Shown: positions 44,161 through 56,574, counted from the stretch's first letter. The stretch: DNA of 64,000 nucleotides from Isoetes taiwanensis (GCA_021234155.1 JAJEKV010000025.1:3807773-3871772); one strand, 5' to 3'. A program made the numbers and translations. The notes: generated by a model from the sequence alone, not told the origin.

Positions 44161-44937
44161 GGAGGAGGGAGGGAGGGAGGGAGGGAGGGAGGGAGAGAGA
44201 GAGTTGGAGTCTAGGTGGCATGTTCCACCTTGGCATGTTGGAACCTAGGTGGCATTATGGAACCTAGGTGGTGTGCTTGAGCCACCTTGGCATGTTTGAG
44301 CCTAGGTGGCATGTTGGAGCCCGCATGGCATGTTTGAGCCACCTTGGCATGATTGAGTCTAAGTGGCACGTTGGAGCCCAAGGGGCATGTTTGAGCCATC
44401 TTGGCATGTTGGAATGTGGCATGTTTTAGGTGGCATGTTGGAATGTGGCATGTTGGCACCTAGGTGGCATGTTTAAGCCAGCTTGGCATCTCAGAGCCTA
44501 GGTGGCCAGCTTGGCATGTCAGAGCCTAGGTGGCGTGTTTGAGACACCTTGGCATGCTTGAGCCACCTTGGCATGATTGAGCCTAGGTGGCATGTTGGAG
44601 CCCGTGTGGCATGTTTGAGCCACCTTGGCATGTTTGGGCCTAGGTGGCATGTTGGAGACTAGGTGGCATGTTGGATGCTAGATGACATGTTGGAACCCAC
44701 TTGGCATGTTTGAGCTGCGTGTTAGAGCCATCTTGGCATGTTTGAGCCACCTTGGCATGTTAGAGCCTAGGTGGCATGTTGGAGCCTGCGTGGCATGTTT
44801 GAGCCACCTTGGCATGTTTGAGCCTAGATGGCATGTTGGAGCCTAGATGGCACGCTGGAACCCACGGCATGTTTGGCGATAGTCGGCATATTGGAGCCTA
44901 GGTGGTGTGTTTCTGACCATCTAGGCATGTTTGAGCG
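44161..44937. repeat. GGGA microsatellite and 19-bp minisatellite, copy B (truncated)
   Basis: GGGA run to about 44203, then about 38 units of the 19-bp word. The array stops abruptly at TTTGAGCGA (44937), where hairpin-family DNA begins. Confidence 0.9.
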
Positions 44938-44954
44938 AATCGGTCCAGAATCCG

Positions 44955-45075
44955 GGTGCCGGAGATCCCGAGGAGGGGATCGACGGTGGATATCGGCCAG
45001 ATTAACCAAATGTAATCGCGGGGATCCCGGAGGAGGGGATCGCGGGATGATCCATGGCAGGGGGATCTCCGAGGC
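44955..45075. repeat. Hairpin minisatellite, GATCCCG type (third array)
   Basis: Units GAGATCCCGAGGAGGGGATC and GGGATCCCGGAGGAGGGGAT match the repeat of 3905 and 5550. Degraded copies continue to about 45215. Confidence 0.75.
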
Positions 45076-45224
45076 GAATTTACCGAGATTGCACGGGGTT
45101 TTGATGGCGGGATGGACCGTCCGACGCGGGCGTGTGCCGCCGACTCGTAATCCGGTCTCTCCCCAACGGACCGTCGAGGCGACCCGGGATCCCTGAGGAT
45201 TTCGGTATATTTATCTCCCGGGAT

Positions 45225-45770
45225 CACCGATAAGGAACAAAATATTTTACCCCGGTTATTGTGATTCCATCGCAAAAAATTCCATCCCGCGGAATCACCA
45301 GCCGGAGACCCCGCTTATCCGTATCGCAGCCCCCTCATATCCGTAGACCGGGGGTCGCCAGTCAATTATAACCTTCCTGTGGGAATCACAACTTTGCTAT
45401 TCCGCGGATGGAATCACCAATTTACGATTCTTCGAGATGGAATCACCGCCATGTATTCCACCGGATGGAATCACAACCGTATATTTATTCCGCGAGATCT
45501 TATCACAATCGTTTATTCCGCGGGCGGAATCACAACCTTGCTATTCCGCCGATGGAATCACGCGAGCCCGATTCCGGTGAGATGGAATCACCACTTACGT
45601 ATCCCGCAAGACAGAATCACAACATTGCTATTCCGCCAGATGGAATCACAACCATGCGATTCTGCCCGGTGGAATCACCCCCTTCCACTTCCGCGGGGCG
45701 GAATCACCATACTCTGATTCTGTCCAATGGAATCACCCCAGATGGGATTCCTCCCGACGGAATCACCTGG
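45225..45770. repeat. Hairpin minisatellite, GATTCC/GGAATCAC type
   Basis: About 16 units of 30-37 bases ending in GGAATCAC(A/C)A or GGAATCACC. Most are preceded by an inverted ATTCC or GATTC arm, for example ATTCCGCGGATGGAATCACC and GATTCTGTCCAATGGAATCA. Architecture equals the GATCCCG family, with T:A in place of C:G within both arms. Frames here are repeat artefacts. Confidence 0.85.
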
Positions 45771-45789
45771 AGAAGCCCAATGTTTGCCA

Positions 45790-47228
45790 TTTTCAATTTC
45801 TGCAGATGAGTGGCAGATTCTCAAAGTATAACTTACATTTGCTTGTTACATTTGCTTGCAAAAGCAAGCAGGGTGGATTGAATTGGAAGAAAATATAAAC
45901 TTGTGCTACTCCATTTTTTGTGTGCCTGTCCATCGTTATTCTATGCACTGCCCAGAATTTTTATGGATGGGGATTTGAACCCCTTGCCAATATTGGCAAT
46001 GCCATGGCCGAACTAAATCTTGCATGGATTCTTCACATTTTTCTGTGCACAAAATTGTGCACAAAATTGCAGTTGATACTCCAACTTAAAACATAATTTC
46101 CATATAATCCAGTTGCAAATGCTCCAGGATGTCTTGGGGCACAAGGATGGTTGATAAATTCGAGAACAAGGCTAGGAAAGAAAGTAAATTCTATATATGT
46201 TAGAAGAAATACCTGTCGAGAGGTGGGTAAGCGAAAAAAAAGAAACGAGAGATTTGTTAGGACGTAGAAACCATGCCAGAGAGGCCCAATCCGTGGAGAG
46301 GCCGGAGCTAAAACAGGATGAAGAGGGCAAAAAGAATCTGTGATCTAGTCCACGGGGTGGAGTGCCCGAGATCGGGCGAGGCGCTTAAGCTCAAAAGGCG
46401 CATGGCATTCTCGTGATTTCGAAGGTAGTGGAGCAACAAAGCAGTTCTTTTGCGTAACCCGTAAGTCCGGCTAAGCCAAGCATCACCGATCTAAGCCGCC
46501 CTTATTCCGATGCCATAGTCAATGTGGCCATGGATATGAGAGCGATCTCGGCGCCAAGAAGGGAAGAATCAATTGATGCCCCCTATGTTTCCCCGGTTAG
46601 GTCCTAAGCGGCTTTCCTACCATTAAATCTTCGCCTCAACTTGTTACACATCCTTCGTGGTTCTAATTTATCCACCCTAATGCCGAAAAGCCCCAATCTT
46701 AGGTCAACCGCTCCATTTAGGCTTCGCCACCACTCGCCTAATGCTCAAGAATTTTTTCGGGCTCGCCTCCCCGCCGAACTACGCCCAAGTCCGGCCATGA
46801 ATCCAAATTCTCCGGATCTCCCACAACGACGCCATATCCGCCCGCCCTTTGCCCTCGGATCCACCCTTTACTCGCTTCTTGGGACCGCGGAAAGATCAAG
46901 ATATGGCGCCTCCCGGGCCTCAAATGCCTCCATTAATTCCATCGTTATCCGCCCTCGCCGGATTCCTCTACACCGCTGCCGATTCGGGTCCACCAAGATC
47001 CGGAGCAAAGATGGCCGTAAACAGAGCACTTCTTGGTCCGGACTTTGGATCCGCAAGCATGGGCAAAACTATTTCCTTCCACAAGGATCTGCAAGCATTT
47101 AACCAAGATTGAAAACCCGTGATCTCAGAGAAGCAAAAATAAAACAAGAACAAGAAAAGAAGGAAACCCCAAATGAAAGCAAGCCGCCATAGCCAAAAAA
47201 CCTCCCACAAGAAATTTTGAATTTTTAG
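45790..47228. other. Unassigned, GC-rich toward the right
   Basis: No recognised gene. 46250-47110 is rich in CCG/CGG words, with an open stretch at 46641-47102 that lacks any motif. The possible SINE promoter at 45971-46015 lies in it. Confidence 0.35.
45971..46015 (-). promoter_or_regulatory. tRNA-like pol III promoter (possible SINE head)
   Basis: On the minus strand, TAGTTCGGCCATGG (46015-46002) resembles an A box, and GGTTCAAATCC (45981-45971) is a perfect B box flanked by GGGG/CCCC like a T-arm. They are separated by the palindrome TTGCCAATATTGGCAA. The spacing of about 34 bases fits. It is not a full tRNA (no acceptor stem). A tRNA-derived SINE is the likeliest reading. Confidence 0.4.
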
Positions 47229-47480
47229 TGAGATATTCCGTATGGTGATTCTCAAGGCATGGAATAAAAGTGGGGTGATTCCGCCCCGCCAGATTTTAAG
47301 CGAGGTGATTCTCACGGGAAGGTATAAAATGGACTCCGCCGATGCACCCTTTTAGATGGATGGCCGGATCAATCGAAGGTACACCGACATCGCCAGTACG
47401 GATAACGGGGCCTCCAGAACGGACCCCGTTCCCCGGGCTCGTGATTCTGCGGCAAGGAATATCTTGCGATGGAATCACAA
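47228..47480. repeat. GTGATTCC-type hairpin repeat, inverted orientation
   Basis: Words GGTGATTCTC, GGTGATTCCG and AGGTGATTCTC recur about 35 bases apart. They are the reverse orientation of the GGAATCAC units at 45225-45770, followed by a forward GGAATCAC near 47471. The two arrays therefore face each other across 1.5 kb. Confidence 0.6.
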
Positions 47481-47764
47481 TAACCGGGGTAAAAATATTT
47501 TGACGCACCGAATAAGGGTAAAAGTATCCTGAGCCCCGTGCGGGTAAAAGTATCCCCGTGCCTATTGGGAACGTCGCCATAGCTCATTATTTTTCTTCCT
47601 AACAGTTTTGGCTATGGTTTTCCCTCCTTCGTTTTTTTCCCCTTGTGGCACCGCCAGACAATCGTCTTTCTGCTATGGCAGAGCAGAGCAGCGCATCCAC
47701 AACCGTCGCCATAACTCTCATCTGCCTGTCTTCATCCACAATTTTCCTGGTGTTTGTCTAAGTT

Positions 47765-49384
47765 TTGGAATTTGCTGCTTGAAGCTATTGATACTTATGT
47801 TGGAGATGATCCTCTGGAGCCTTGGATCAGGTAACAATCTTTTGCCCTTGCTTTTGCTTAAATATCTTTCCCCTTATTTTTCCTGTTTTTCTTCTAGATA
47901 GTAACTTGTATTTTATCTATAGATGTATTGAATGGACACAAGAAGCATACCCTTCTAAAGGAGCACAATCTGGCATACTTCCAATGCTAGAACTATGTGT
48001 GAGAACATTTCGTGACAACAAGAAGTACCGGACAGATTTAAGATACCTCCGAGTTTCGATGAACTACGTAAGCTTTATCTCTATCCCATTCATGTTTAAG
48101 AACTTTGTTCATAAACTTCCATTCTGCATTTCCAGACTGATCGTTGTACAGACCCCAGAGATATATTCAAATTTTTGGAGATAAATGAGATTGGAAAAAA
48201 CCATGCCTTATTTTATGAATCATATGCCAGAAATATGGAAAAGTGTAGAAATTTCTCCAAAGCTAATGAAATCTATAGCCAGTATATTTCCAGGTACTAT
48301 ATCTAGTTCTCTTTCTTTCTATCATGTTGCGTTCAATGCTTGGGAAAGTTTTTGAAAACATTGTAATAGGAAAGCAGAGCCAGTTCAGAGGTTGAAAAGC
48401 TTGTACAGAAAATGCAAAATGTCCTATGATTGAGGTAGGTCTCCTCTGCAGATTGTTTTCATTTTTGCAACAGAAACCACGATGAAGAATATGACTTTAT
48501 GGACTCTGAGAACAGGATACAGATAATTTACTAGGGAAAAATAAGAGATCTTTTGGGGAGATAGGAACTGCACTTGCAAAACCAGGTACAACATGCTTTA
48601 TTTACAGTATTTTTATGCTTACGGAGACAATCACCTGCCCAGTGCATTCTTAACAACTTATTTTTATGCTTTTCTCAGCAAGAAAAGTTCATGCACTACA
48701 GCCAATAGGGAAGGCCAATCCCAAAATCAACTTAAGCAAAGGGTGATTGAAGACATTAGAGACACCTCTCTTATCTAAATTTGTTATATGGTTTTCAAAA
48801 CCTTTGTGTTTGGTTTAGGCTTTCTATATATGTAGACCCTGAATTTGGTCCCAACTCTGTCTCACCTGCACCACAAATTGAGAAGCCTCTTTGGACCAAT
48901 CTGCCAAGTCAGGTAGAAAGATCAAAGGAGAACATTCAACAACCATCCAAATGGATTAAAGCAAAGGTGCGTATGAATGTGAAATATATCAAAGGCATAC
49001 AGAGAAGTTATGTTTTGTGTTATGCTCAGATCCCTCAGAAGCCCACAGGACCACCACCAGAAGATCAGCTGCACGTTTTTGTGGATGAAGAGTTTGTAAG
49101 GTGATCTTTTTCTTTTCTTTAATTCATGTCCTTGGCATTGGTTGACCTTGTACGTTATTTGGTATTTGCAGAGCTGATGTTGTTAGGGCACATGGAACAA
49201 AAGATTGTGAATCTATGCCACTAAAGATATGTCTTGACTATGTGCGAGATCTTAAAAGGCAAGTGCTACTTGTTACTTGAAATTCTAACCTGGCTTGGCT
49301 CTGAAAGTCCTTTTTCTTTCTAAAATTTTCAGAGAGTCTAAGATGCTCAGATACGATCATTGGCTAGGTTTTTGGAAGATATGA
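47765..49384 (+). pseudogene. BUBR1: BUBR1/MAD3 spindle-checkpoint gene, 5'-truncated copy C
   Basis: Same exon set as copy A: to 47830, 47923-48067, 48136-48293, then an exon starting at 48370 that is intact here. The join reads ISR then KAEPVQRLKSLYRKCK, matching the NAEPxxRLKxxYxxF helix of the Mad3/Bub1 domain. Later exons carry the KEN box (RSKENIQQ, about 48930), FVDEEFV, and the in-frame stop at 49382-49384. All inspected junctions are GT-AG apart from one GC-AG. Exon 48136-48293 differs from copy A at its end (YARNMEKCRNFSKANEIYSQ). The upstream exon and promoter are absent because the block begins at 47588, so expression as a full protein is unlikely although the retained part is better than copy A. 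Confidence 0.75.
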
Positions 49385-50956
49385 GATAAAAGCAGATCAT
49401 TGTTTCTGTTATACATGCAACAGTCAAACTCACACAATTTGGAGGCTTATGACAGGGATAATGGTCGGTCACAGACCAATATTACATGGGTAATGGGCAA
49501 GTCAGTGTCGAAGTAGCTGTGACCAAACATTTTCCTATGTAAAGGCAATTTTGTCCGGGCAGGCAGATATCAAGGTTTGAGGAAGGAGAGAACCTTGCGC
49601 GAGGTAAAAAGAGTCTGTAGTTGACCTGTTCCTGTCCTTAGATGAAATCTTGAAGATAGTATTTTTAGTGGTTAATAACACCTTGCCATGCCCATAATGT
49701 CAAATTTTCTCAGTTGACATGTCAAAAACCATCTTTGGTTCTTTGTTTTGCTATACCGACCGATCTTGGCTGTGTCGATATTTTGGCAGCCTGACATTTT
49801 GCTTTGAGAAGCACTGTTCAAGGTAAGCTCCTTGGCCTTATGAATTCCCTTGCCGCTAAGCTCAGATAATGGACTTTCTTTACCTGTTGCCCTTGAGTGA
49901 TGGTCCCAAGCTCCGGCCAAGGCAAAGAACACAAGGAAAGTAAATCTCATAGAGCAACAATTGGATTCATATAAATGCCAAATTCTAGGACTTTGGAGCC
50001 CACAATCATGAATTGGATACAGGTCCTTATGTCTCATGATGTGATCTGTAGTGTGATGACTCATCAATAGAAATGTACCCTTTTTGAAAGTTGTGTAAGA
50101 ACTATGTAAGCAAAAGTTTTGGGTCAATCAAACGGGAACACTGCATCCAATGGTCGTACCCTATGTCAGGGGACCATCTAGAAGATAAAGAGGACATATA
50201 ACACTCGTGTGCCTACTTTAGAGACCAGACAAGTAAGTAATTGACACGAACACGGTACAACACCTAAACTCTTTCACATTATGTCATGGAACTCGGGTTA
50301 TTTATTCCAATTTTGCATCAACTTCACCGACGTTTGTAGGTCGAGGGGAGCAAGGTGGAAAAAGAACTTAACGAATTCCTTACATTCACTACGCTAGGCA
50401 AGTAAGGTGGTAATTTTAGGACGTGCAACCAGAGTTAGGACGGGATGTGTGTAAATGGAATCTGAGATCGTGATATATTTGGCCAAAAAAAGTGGTATAT
50501 TCGGCGTGAAAGTGCATGGCAAGGCCAAAATCTTTGGTCAGATCGATCTTCCTGCTTCATAGGTTGCGTGATATTCCCTTCAAACTGGTCCTCCATTTTT
50601 ATTTGAATAACAAACCATAACAAAGTTTCTTTTGATGATCTAGCGGCACGTTGAGATCATCCAGTTTTAATTTAGGAACTAATAGAACTATAGTAGATTT
50701 CTTGGACGAAATTGCCTTCTCGTATACCTTAACACTTACCTTAAATGCTCCTCTTGCCAATATATGCTTTCCACTAGATGCTTTCCATGTACTTAAATAT
50801 TGCGATACTACGGATTGCCCAAAACCATGGGTGGTTATCTCAGACTGTACTTGTAGTATATAGATGATTGAAAAATTTTGAACGCATGGTAGAAGTTTGG
50901 ACACACAAACCCTTAACACGGGTCACCTAAATGCAACAAGTTTATGTATACGAGAT
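49385..50956. other. Flank downstream of BUBR1 copy C
   Basis: Counterpart of 25157-26690. It carries about 29 extra bases near 50195-50225 (ACACTCGTGTGCCTAC) that are absent from copy A. No gene. Confidence 0.5.
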
Positions 50957-51056
50957 AGTTGCTCTTTGTGTTGATTCCGGTGGAGGAAACAGGGGGCGCC
51001 GCCGTTAGGCAAAGGCCCCTGCTGACTCCTTCGTGAATCAACACAGAGCAACATTC
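50957..51056. repeat. Fold-back sequence, copy C
   Basis: Counterpart of 26692-26792. The stem is weaker here because of changes such as ACTG to CTTTG and CCAGGG to CCGGTGG. Confidence 0.65.
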
Positions 51057-51575
51057 GTGGAACGGAATGGAGGTTCTTGGGAATCGCAGAGTAAAACCCA
51101 AGAATGTTGCGTGGAATGGAGGAATGTTGAGTAAAAAACAAGGGACAACAATGACATAAAAATTTGTTAGCATTCCTTTAAAGAAATAATGGCACGTGGC
51201 ACGGTGTGATTGGCTGACGCCTCAATTAATCCTAACCTACATTTACGTTTCATGTTTGCCATGTACATTATTATATTAACTAAGGAGTTGATTCTCTAAC
51301 GTTTCTTTGAATCTATTGATCGTGAAATAAGTACTCATTATTTTATGGCTACTTGCTCATATTGATCTTGAGAATCACACATTAGAAAATCACACTAGTA
51401 ACAGTGCCCAACGTTGTTGGGCATTAGTTAGGAACCTGTAAATGGTACCAACCCAATCTTCATGTTAGAACTTATATTATCCATATCTACAAAAGTACAT
51501 ATTAAGCCTTATGCAATTAAATTGAGAGATATGATACATTTTTGCAAGTGAGAAGTTTCACTCATATCAAAGTTC

Positions 51576-52628
51576 TTAACACTAGAGTTGTCCCTTGATG
51601 AACCCAAATGGGTTCATTCGGATACTTTTTTTGAAATTCTATTATAGCTCTGAGATAAAGAATTTGTCTACATACTCACAATATGTTGTCCTCCATGAGT
51701 GTACATATAAGGAAAATTTTATGAAAAATATAGAAAGCTTCTATTACCAAACATAATGTGGACCCGAATGCAAAGGGGTCAAGTTTATTCTCAAAGTCTT
51801 TCACATTTCTCACATTATTTTGCAAAAATAATTTTTCCTAGGAGTTCTAATTCTTCCATCTTGTAAATCATGGTATGAGAAATCTATCGCAAGAAGAATA
51901 AGAAAAATCTATGGTAGAATTTTCGAGAAAAAATTCCTTAAAGTTTGAAGTTCAGAAGTTCTTTATGGACCCAGTTAGGTCCCCCGAGGGTCAAAGTTTT
52001 GAAAATTCATAGTACTACTCCACTTTTTGCAAAAATGAAATCCATTTAGCAAGACGTGTAGTACTTAGTATCTATTTCCATTGAAAAATAACAGTACCTT
52101 CACATTCTTATTCTATTTCAAATATCATGGATATGAAATGGTTCCTGAATGTCTGTTTTTCAGAAATTATCTAGGGACCTGACTGGGTCTCTCACGGATT
52201 GAAATTATGATTTGCCCATTAATACATCAAATTTTTATGAAATCACATGAAATTTGAAAAATGAATAGCGTTCATAGAAAATTAATGTTATCTTGAAATT
52301 TGTATTCCATGTTGAGTGCCATGAGATTATATCATATCATTGAAACCATTGAATTGAGTGTATTTCAAGGTGTGATTGTGCCAAACTTGTGAAGAATTTT
52401 ATTTCGCCATTGAATATAGTGGTACAACTTCGAGTTAACCTCCCATAGGCCGATTGGCCTCCGCGGATGATAAAAGAACCTTCCTTCCTTCCTTCCTTAC
52501 AATTCAGGTGTTCATATTTAAAATCTCATAAGTATCATGAAGAACTAGTCCCTAATATGGAGAAGGGATTGAGGGACCCATATGGGTTGATTAACCCAAA
52601 CAGGTCCCTGAGACAACTCTAGTGTTAA
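51576..52628. mobile_element. TTAA-flanked MITE with piggyBac-like ends, copy C
   Basis: CACTAGAGTTGTC at 51580 and its inverse ending at 52624, flanked by TTAA at 51576-51579 and 52625-52628. The right inner end reads CAGGTCCCTGAGACAAC, slightly different from copy A. Same position as in block A, so it was duplicated with the block. Confidence 0.6.
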
Positions 52629-53479
52629 GCAAGAGTTATATTAATATCTTCATATACACTTTTAATTCTCGAAGAGATTTTGATGTTCAATATTCATTTT
52701 CTTGTTATGCTGGTCCACAAAGCGCATGGTCATATAAGCACAGTTTCATTAAATATGGACAATACCTTAATTTGTGGACTTTTTATAAAACAAGCGCTTC
52801 CATGACACTAACATACATCCCCAGCGAGTGCCGCATATGCGTTTAGTAATTTATTCCCTGGTTGGCAAGAGGGGATCTCCATAGCTTATATGATAGGAGC
52901 ATCTTATAGGAATAGAATAGAATAGAATAGTCCCAATGGTAACAAAGCAATGATCTTGGTAGACCAAGATCATAGCACTGGCCATTCACCCTAGTAGGAT
53001 AGCTATCCCAGTAGAACTTCAGTAGAATCTCAAACTATAACCTCGAAAATATGGAAAAAAAATTTCTCATAAGCTAGAATTGTAAGAAGTGATAATCTCT
53101 AGAATAAGTAGTTAGATAACAGTTACATAATTGAAAATTAAAAAATTCTTTTCTTTTCTTTTTCTTTTTTTTTTTAATGTTAGTACTTGTACAAGTAGTA
53201 ACAAATGTTAAGAAGTGCAATACAAGCATGGGGTGCCTTAAATAACATGCATGAAGCAAACACAATCTATTGGGAAAGATCTTTGAGGTTTTGGCGTATT
53301 TTAACATGAGTTAATATCATCTCTTTTCCGCTTGGTGTGGCCAATATTTGGTTTTAGTAGTTAATATAAACCAAAGGGGCTTGTGCAAAATTAATGGACT
53401 TCAAAGGGCTAAAAATTGCCTTGGCCACATTTATCGATTGCCCTTGCTAAAACAAGGCAAAATTAAAGGCTGAGAGGCA
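52629..53479. other. Non-coding flank, copy C
   Basis: Counterpart of 28363-29220. The pentamer run is one unit shorter, and the ATGATCTTGGT cruciform is kept at 52950-52973. Confidence 0.5.
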
Positions 53480-54240
53480 TTATTTGAGCCACTTTTTTAA
53501 ATTGCTCTGGTTAAGAGAGAAGGACTGGAGCCGGAACCTATTGGGCACCCAACTACTTGTGCTGCTGTATGTCATCGTATAGATTGACATAGGGGTCCAA
53601 CCTATCCACATCCGAGTGAGTGTGATAGAAATTGCTCTCTGCACGTGGGAAGTAGTAGGCTGCCACAAAGAGAGGTCCGCTAGAGCCCGAACATGAAATA
53701 GTGGATGGAGACGAATAGATGGAGGGAGCTCCAGCAGAAATGCCCCATCATTGATCGGGTAAGGACCAAGGCGGCCATAATCCAGCTTGTTGCAGGGATA
53801 TGAGGTTGGAAGGTCTCTACGGAGAAGTCGGGCAAGGTCACCAACATGAAAAGTAATCATCATCTTGATAACTGAGAAAGCACCTCAAATATTGTTCCGT
53901 AGTCGATTAGTGCATTCAGCTTGTCCATTACTTTGTGTATGATGACCGGATGTCGATGGCGTTCAATATGCCATAACCGATGAATCAGGGTGCAAGATTG
54001 CGACAATATTGTCCGGCAATCCATGAAGTTTGACTACTTGAAAGGAAAATATCGATTGTTCCTTCATTGGTTATAGTGATGTCGCAGAGGAATAAAATGA
54101 GCCATCTTAGAGAAGCGATCAACAATGACTATGATGGCATCATATCCCTCGAGAGTGGCGCCCGGATTAAAAGCCATAGAAATACTCTTCCAAAGACCAT
54201 TTGGAATGCAGCAAAGGGTCAAGAAGACCATGAGGAAAAT
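53480..54240 (-). pseudogene. Ty3/gypsy integrase 3' fragment, copy C
   Basis: Minus-strand frame 53863-53480 (127 codons) is longer than in copy A and includes LGPYPINDGAFLLELPPSIR with LHPLFHV. The integrase core ([19 protein letters not shown] at about 54160) is broken by many small indels relative to A and B. Confidence 0.7.
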
Positions 54241-54309
54241 GTCACCTTCATTCAACAACAGATATCATAGGATCGAACAAAAACTTCGACAGAGCGACTA
54301 AGCCTAGAC

Positions 54310-56550
54310 TACCAATACTGCAGACTAATAAGTTCAAGAGACTTGGCTACTCCAAATATGCATTAGGGTTGAAATATCATTGCATTCATGCTTGCCCAAA
54401 TGATTGTGTGTTGTACCGGAATGCATATGCAACATTACATGAGTGCCCAAAATGCAAGGAACCACGTTATAACATGGATATGAAGAAGAAAATTATTCCT
54501 AGAAGAGTTTTGCGACATCTACCCATTACTCCCCGTTTGCAATACATATTTCATTCTCCATCTTTGTCAGCATTAATGGATTTTCATGTGACACATCGAA
54601 GTAATGATAGTTTTAAGAATCCCAGCAGATGCAGAAGCTATGAAACATATAGAAGATAAGTGGCAGGTATTTAAGGATGGACCACGCAATTTAAGTCTTG
54701 CTATTGGAATGGATGGGATTTGTCCATTTGGAACATTGTCATCAAAATATAGCGTGTGGCCTATAGTTGTGATCAACTACAACATTCCACCATTGGAAAG
54801 AACTAAAACTTGTGCATCTACTAGATCCCATGAATATCTTCAAGAATGTTGGGCAATCACTCTGGAAACATTTGACAGGGGATTGGGAGAAGTTAAGTGC
54901 CGTAAGGGATTCTGTAATTGTAATATAATGTGTACTTTGTGGCCTATTGAAGAGGAGGGCAAAGCCATTAGGACCCCGTGCACCTTGGGTTCTAAGCAAA
55001 TCAGAAGTTACAAGTAACCAATATTCTATCCAAAATCGCACCCCATCGGCTATAGCGCTTCACTCAAAAAACCTTCACAAAAGATGGTGACCTAAAGCGG
55101 GTTGAAGTCCCATGATTGGCATAAATTGATCTGTGTATTGACTTTGTATTAAATATCTTGTGACGTATTTTTAATTGTGTTTTTTTGCATTCTAGCACAT
55201 TCTTCCATGTGCAATTGAGAATTGTCTTACAAGTAACGCCTGGGTGCTATTATATATCGACTTGGAAAATTTGCAAGGTATGACACAAAACACGTTTTAG
55301 TGGTATATTTTCAATTATATTATTAACAAATAGCAAGTTTGTACATAGATTGGTCTCAATGAAAGAGATTAGCTTAGACGATATTTCAACAATGGAGCGA
55401 GAGTTCCCTACAAGTTTTTTGACCTTCAAGTACACTTATTGATTCATCTACCGGAAGAGACTTCGACTTGTTGGACCAGCTCCAAGTCAATGGATGTTCT
55501 TTTTAGAACGGTACATGAAAATTTTGAAAACTTACGTTCGACAAATGGCTAGGCACGAGGGGTCTATGGTAGAGGGTCATTTGCTTCATGAAACATTGTT
55601 CTTTCTAAATGAAGCCACATTTTCAATACACAAAGTTGCCCCAAAGGTTTGGAATGACGAGGAGTATAAGGAAGTAGTAGAAGAGGTCTTACAAGGTCAT
55701 GGAGTGCTTCAAGAAATTGAATGAGGAAATGTTTGAAGAAATAACTAAGTTTGTGTTAAAATATGGAGGGAGAGATATAAACGTGCTAAAGAGGAAAGAG
55801 AGGCAAATAAAAAGAGAATTTGCATATAATAGTATACATCTTGGCCAAAAACATATTCTATATCCGAGTCTTTGGAAGAATTGCCCGAGGATATGACTCA
55901 TGATTGGTTGCTTGAAGCAATGGAAGATGCACGCGGAGATAAAAAGAGAGGATGTTCCAAATGATGACTTCAACATTGCACTTGGATGTGTTAAAAGGTA
56001 TAATTTTCTATTTATTGTCAGTGTGTGTTACATACATATGTTTCATTTCTCGTATCCTTCTAAAATGCAGGCTCGTTTTCACAATTCAATGTGGGCTTAT
56101 GGAAAATATCTTCGGACTGTAGAGGTCGGCAAAGGTCGCTTGACATATAACTGTGGAATTTCTTCTCAATTTGAACAAAAATGTCAACCCAGTAAACGTG
56201 ATCGACAACCGATTACCGGTGACCTTAATTATGTTGGGCAAATTACTGATATTATTGATGTTGACTTCCGTTCATTTCATGTAACCATCTTGAGGGCAAA
56301 ATGGTCCAAAGTTGTTTATAGAGGCAGAAATCAGACCATGAGATCACATCCTTCAGGTTTCTACCAAATTGATTCAACACAAGTTCTTGGAGAGATGAAT
56401 GACCCTAAACAAGTTGAACATATTTTCTTTTTTGAAAACCCTGTTAACCCAATATGGTGGATTGTAGTCCATGTTGTACCAAAGCGCAGATGTCTGATTG
56501 CTACTACTACATTAGAGCTTATCAATGATGATCAAGAAGATAATTGATGA
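54310..56550 (+). pseudogene. CACTA Tnp2-type transposase gene, copy C
   Basis: As copy B, but with indels near 54898, 55060, 55430 and 55710. It lacks an 11-base stretch (AACCATTTGTT) that A, B and D carry in the DUF4216-type region. Its frame 55900-56547 therefore continues through VEHIFFFENPVNPIWWIVVH, the expected end of that domain, to a stop after DDQEDN. Confidence 0.8.
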
Positions 56551-56574
56551 TATCTTGACTTCTCGAATAATTTC

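Larger units (their letters stand above)
40801..44937. repeat. Partial duplicated block, copy B
   Basis: Matches block A from about 29668 (CCATTACTTTGTGTATGATG) to about 33864 (GGCATGTTTGAGCGA). The left edge cuts an integrase fragment and joins LINE sequence; the right edge lies within the 19-bp minisatellite and joins a hairpin-repeat region. Confidence 0.9.

Noticed and set aside
45379-45809. ORFs with GITTLLF/RWNHH repeats
   Set aside because: Translation of the GATTCC/GGAATCAC minisatellite in two overlapping frames.
45965-46020. Functional tRNA gene on the minus strand
   Set aside because: T-arm-like and A-box-like parts exist, but no acceptor stem or anticodon loop of proper form can be drawn.
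46641-47112. Overlapping ORFs in the GC-rich unassigned region
   Set aside because: Two plus frames and two minus frames are open at once, typical of CG-rich repeat-derived DNA, with no motif.
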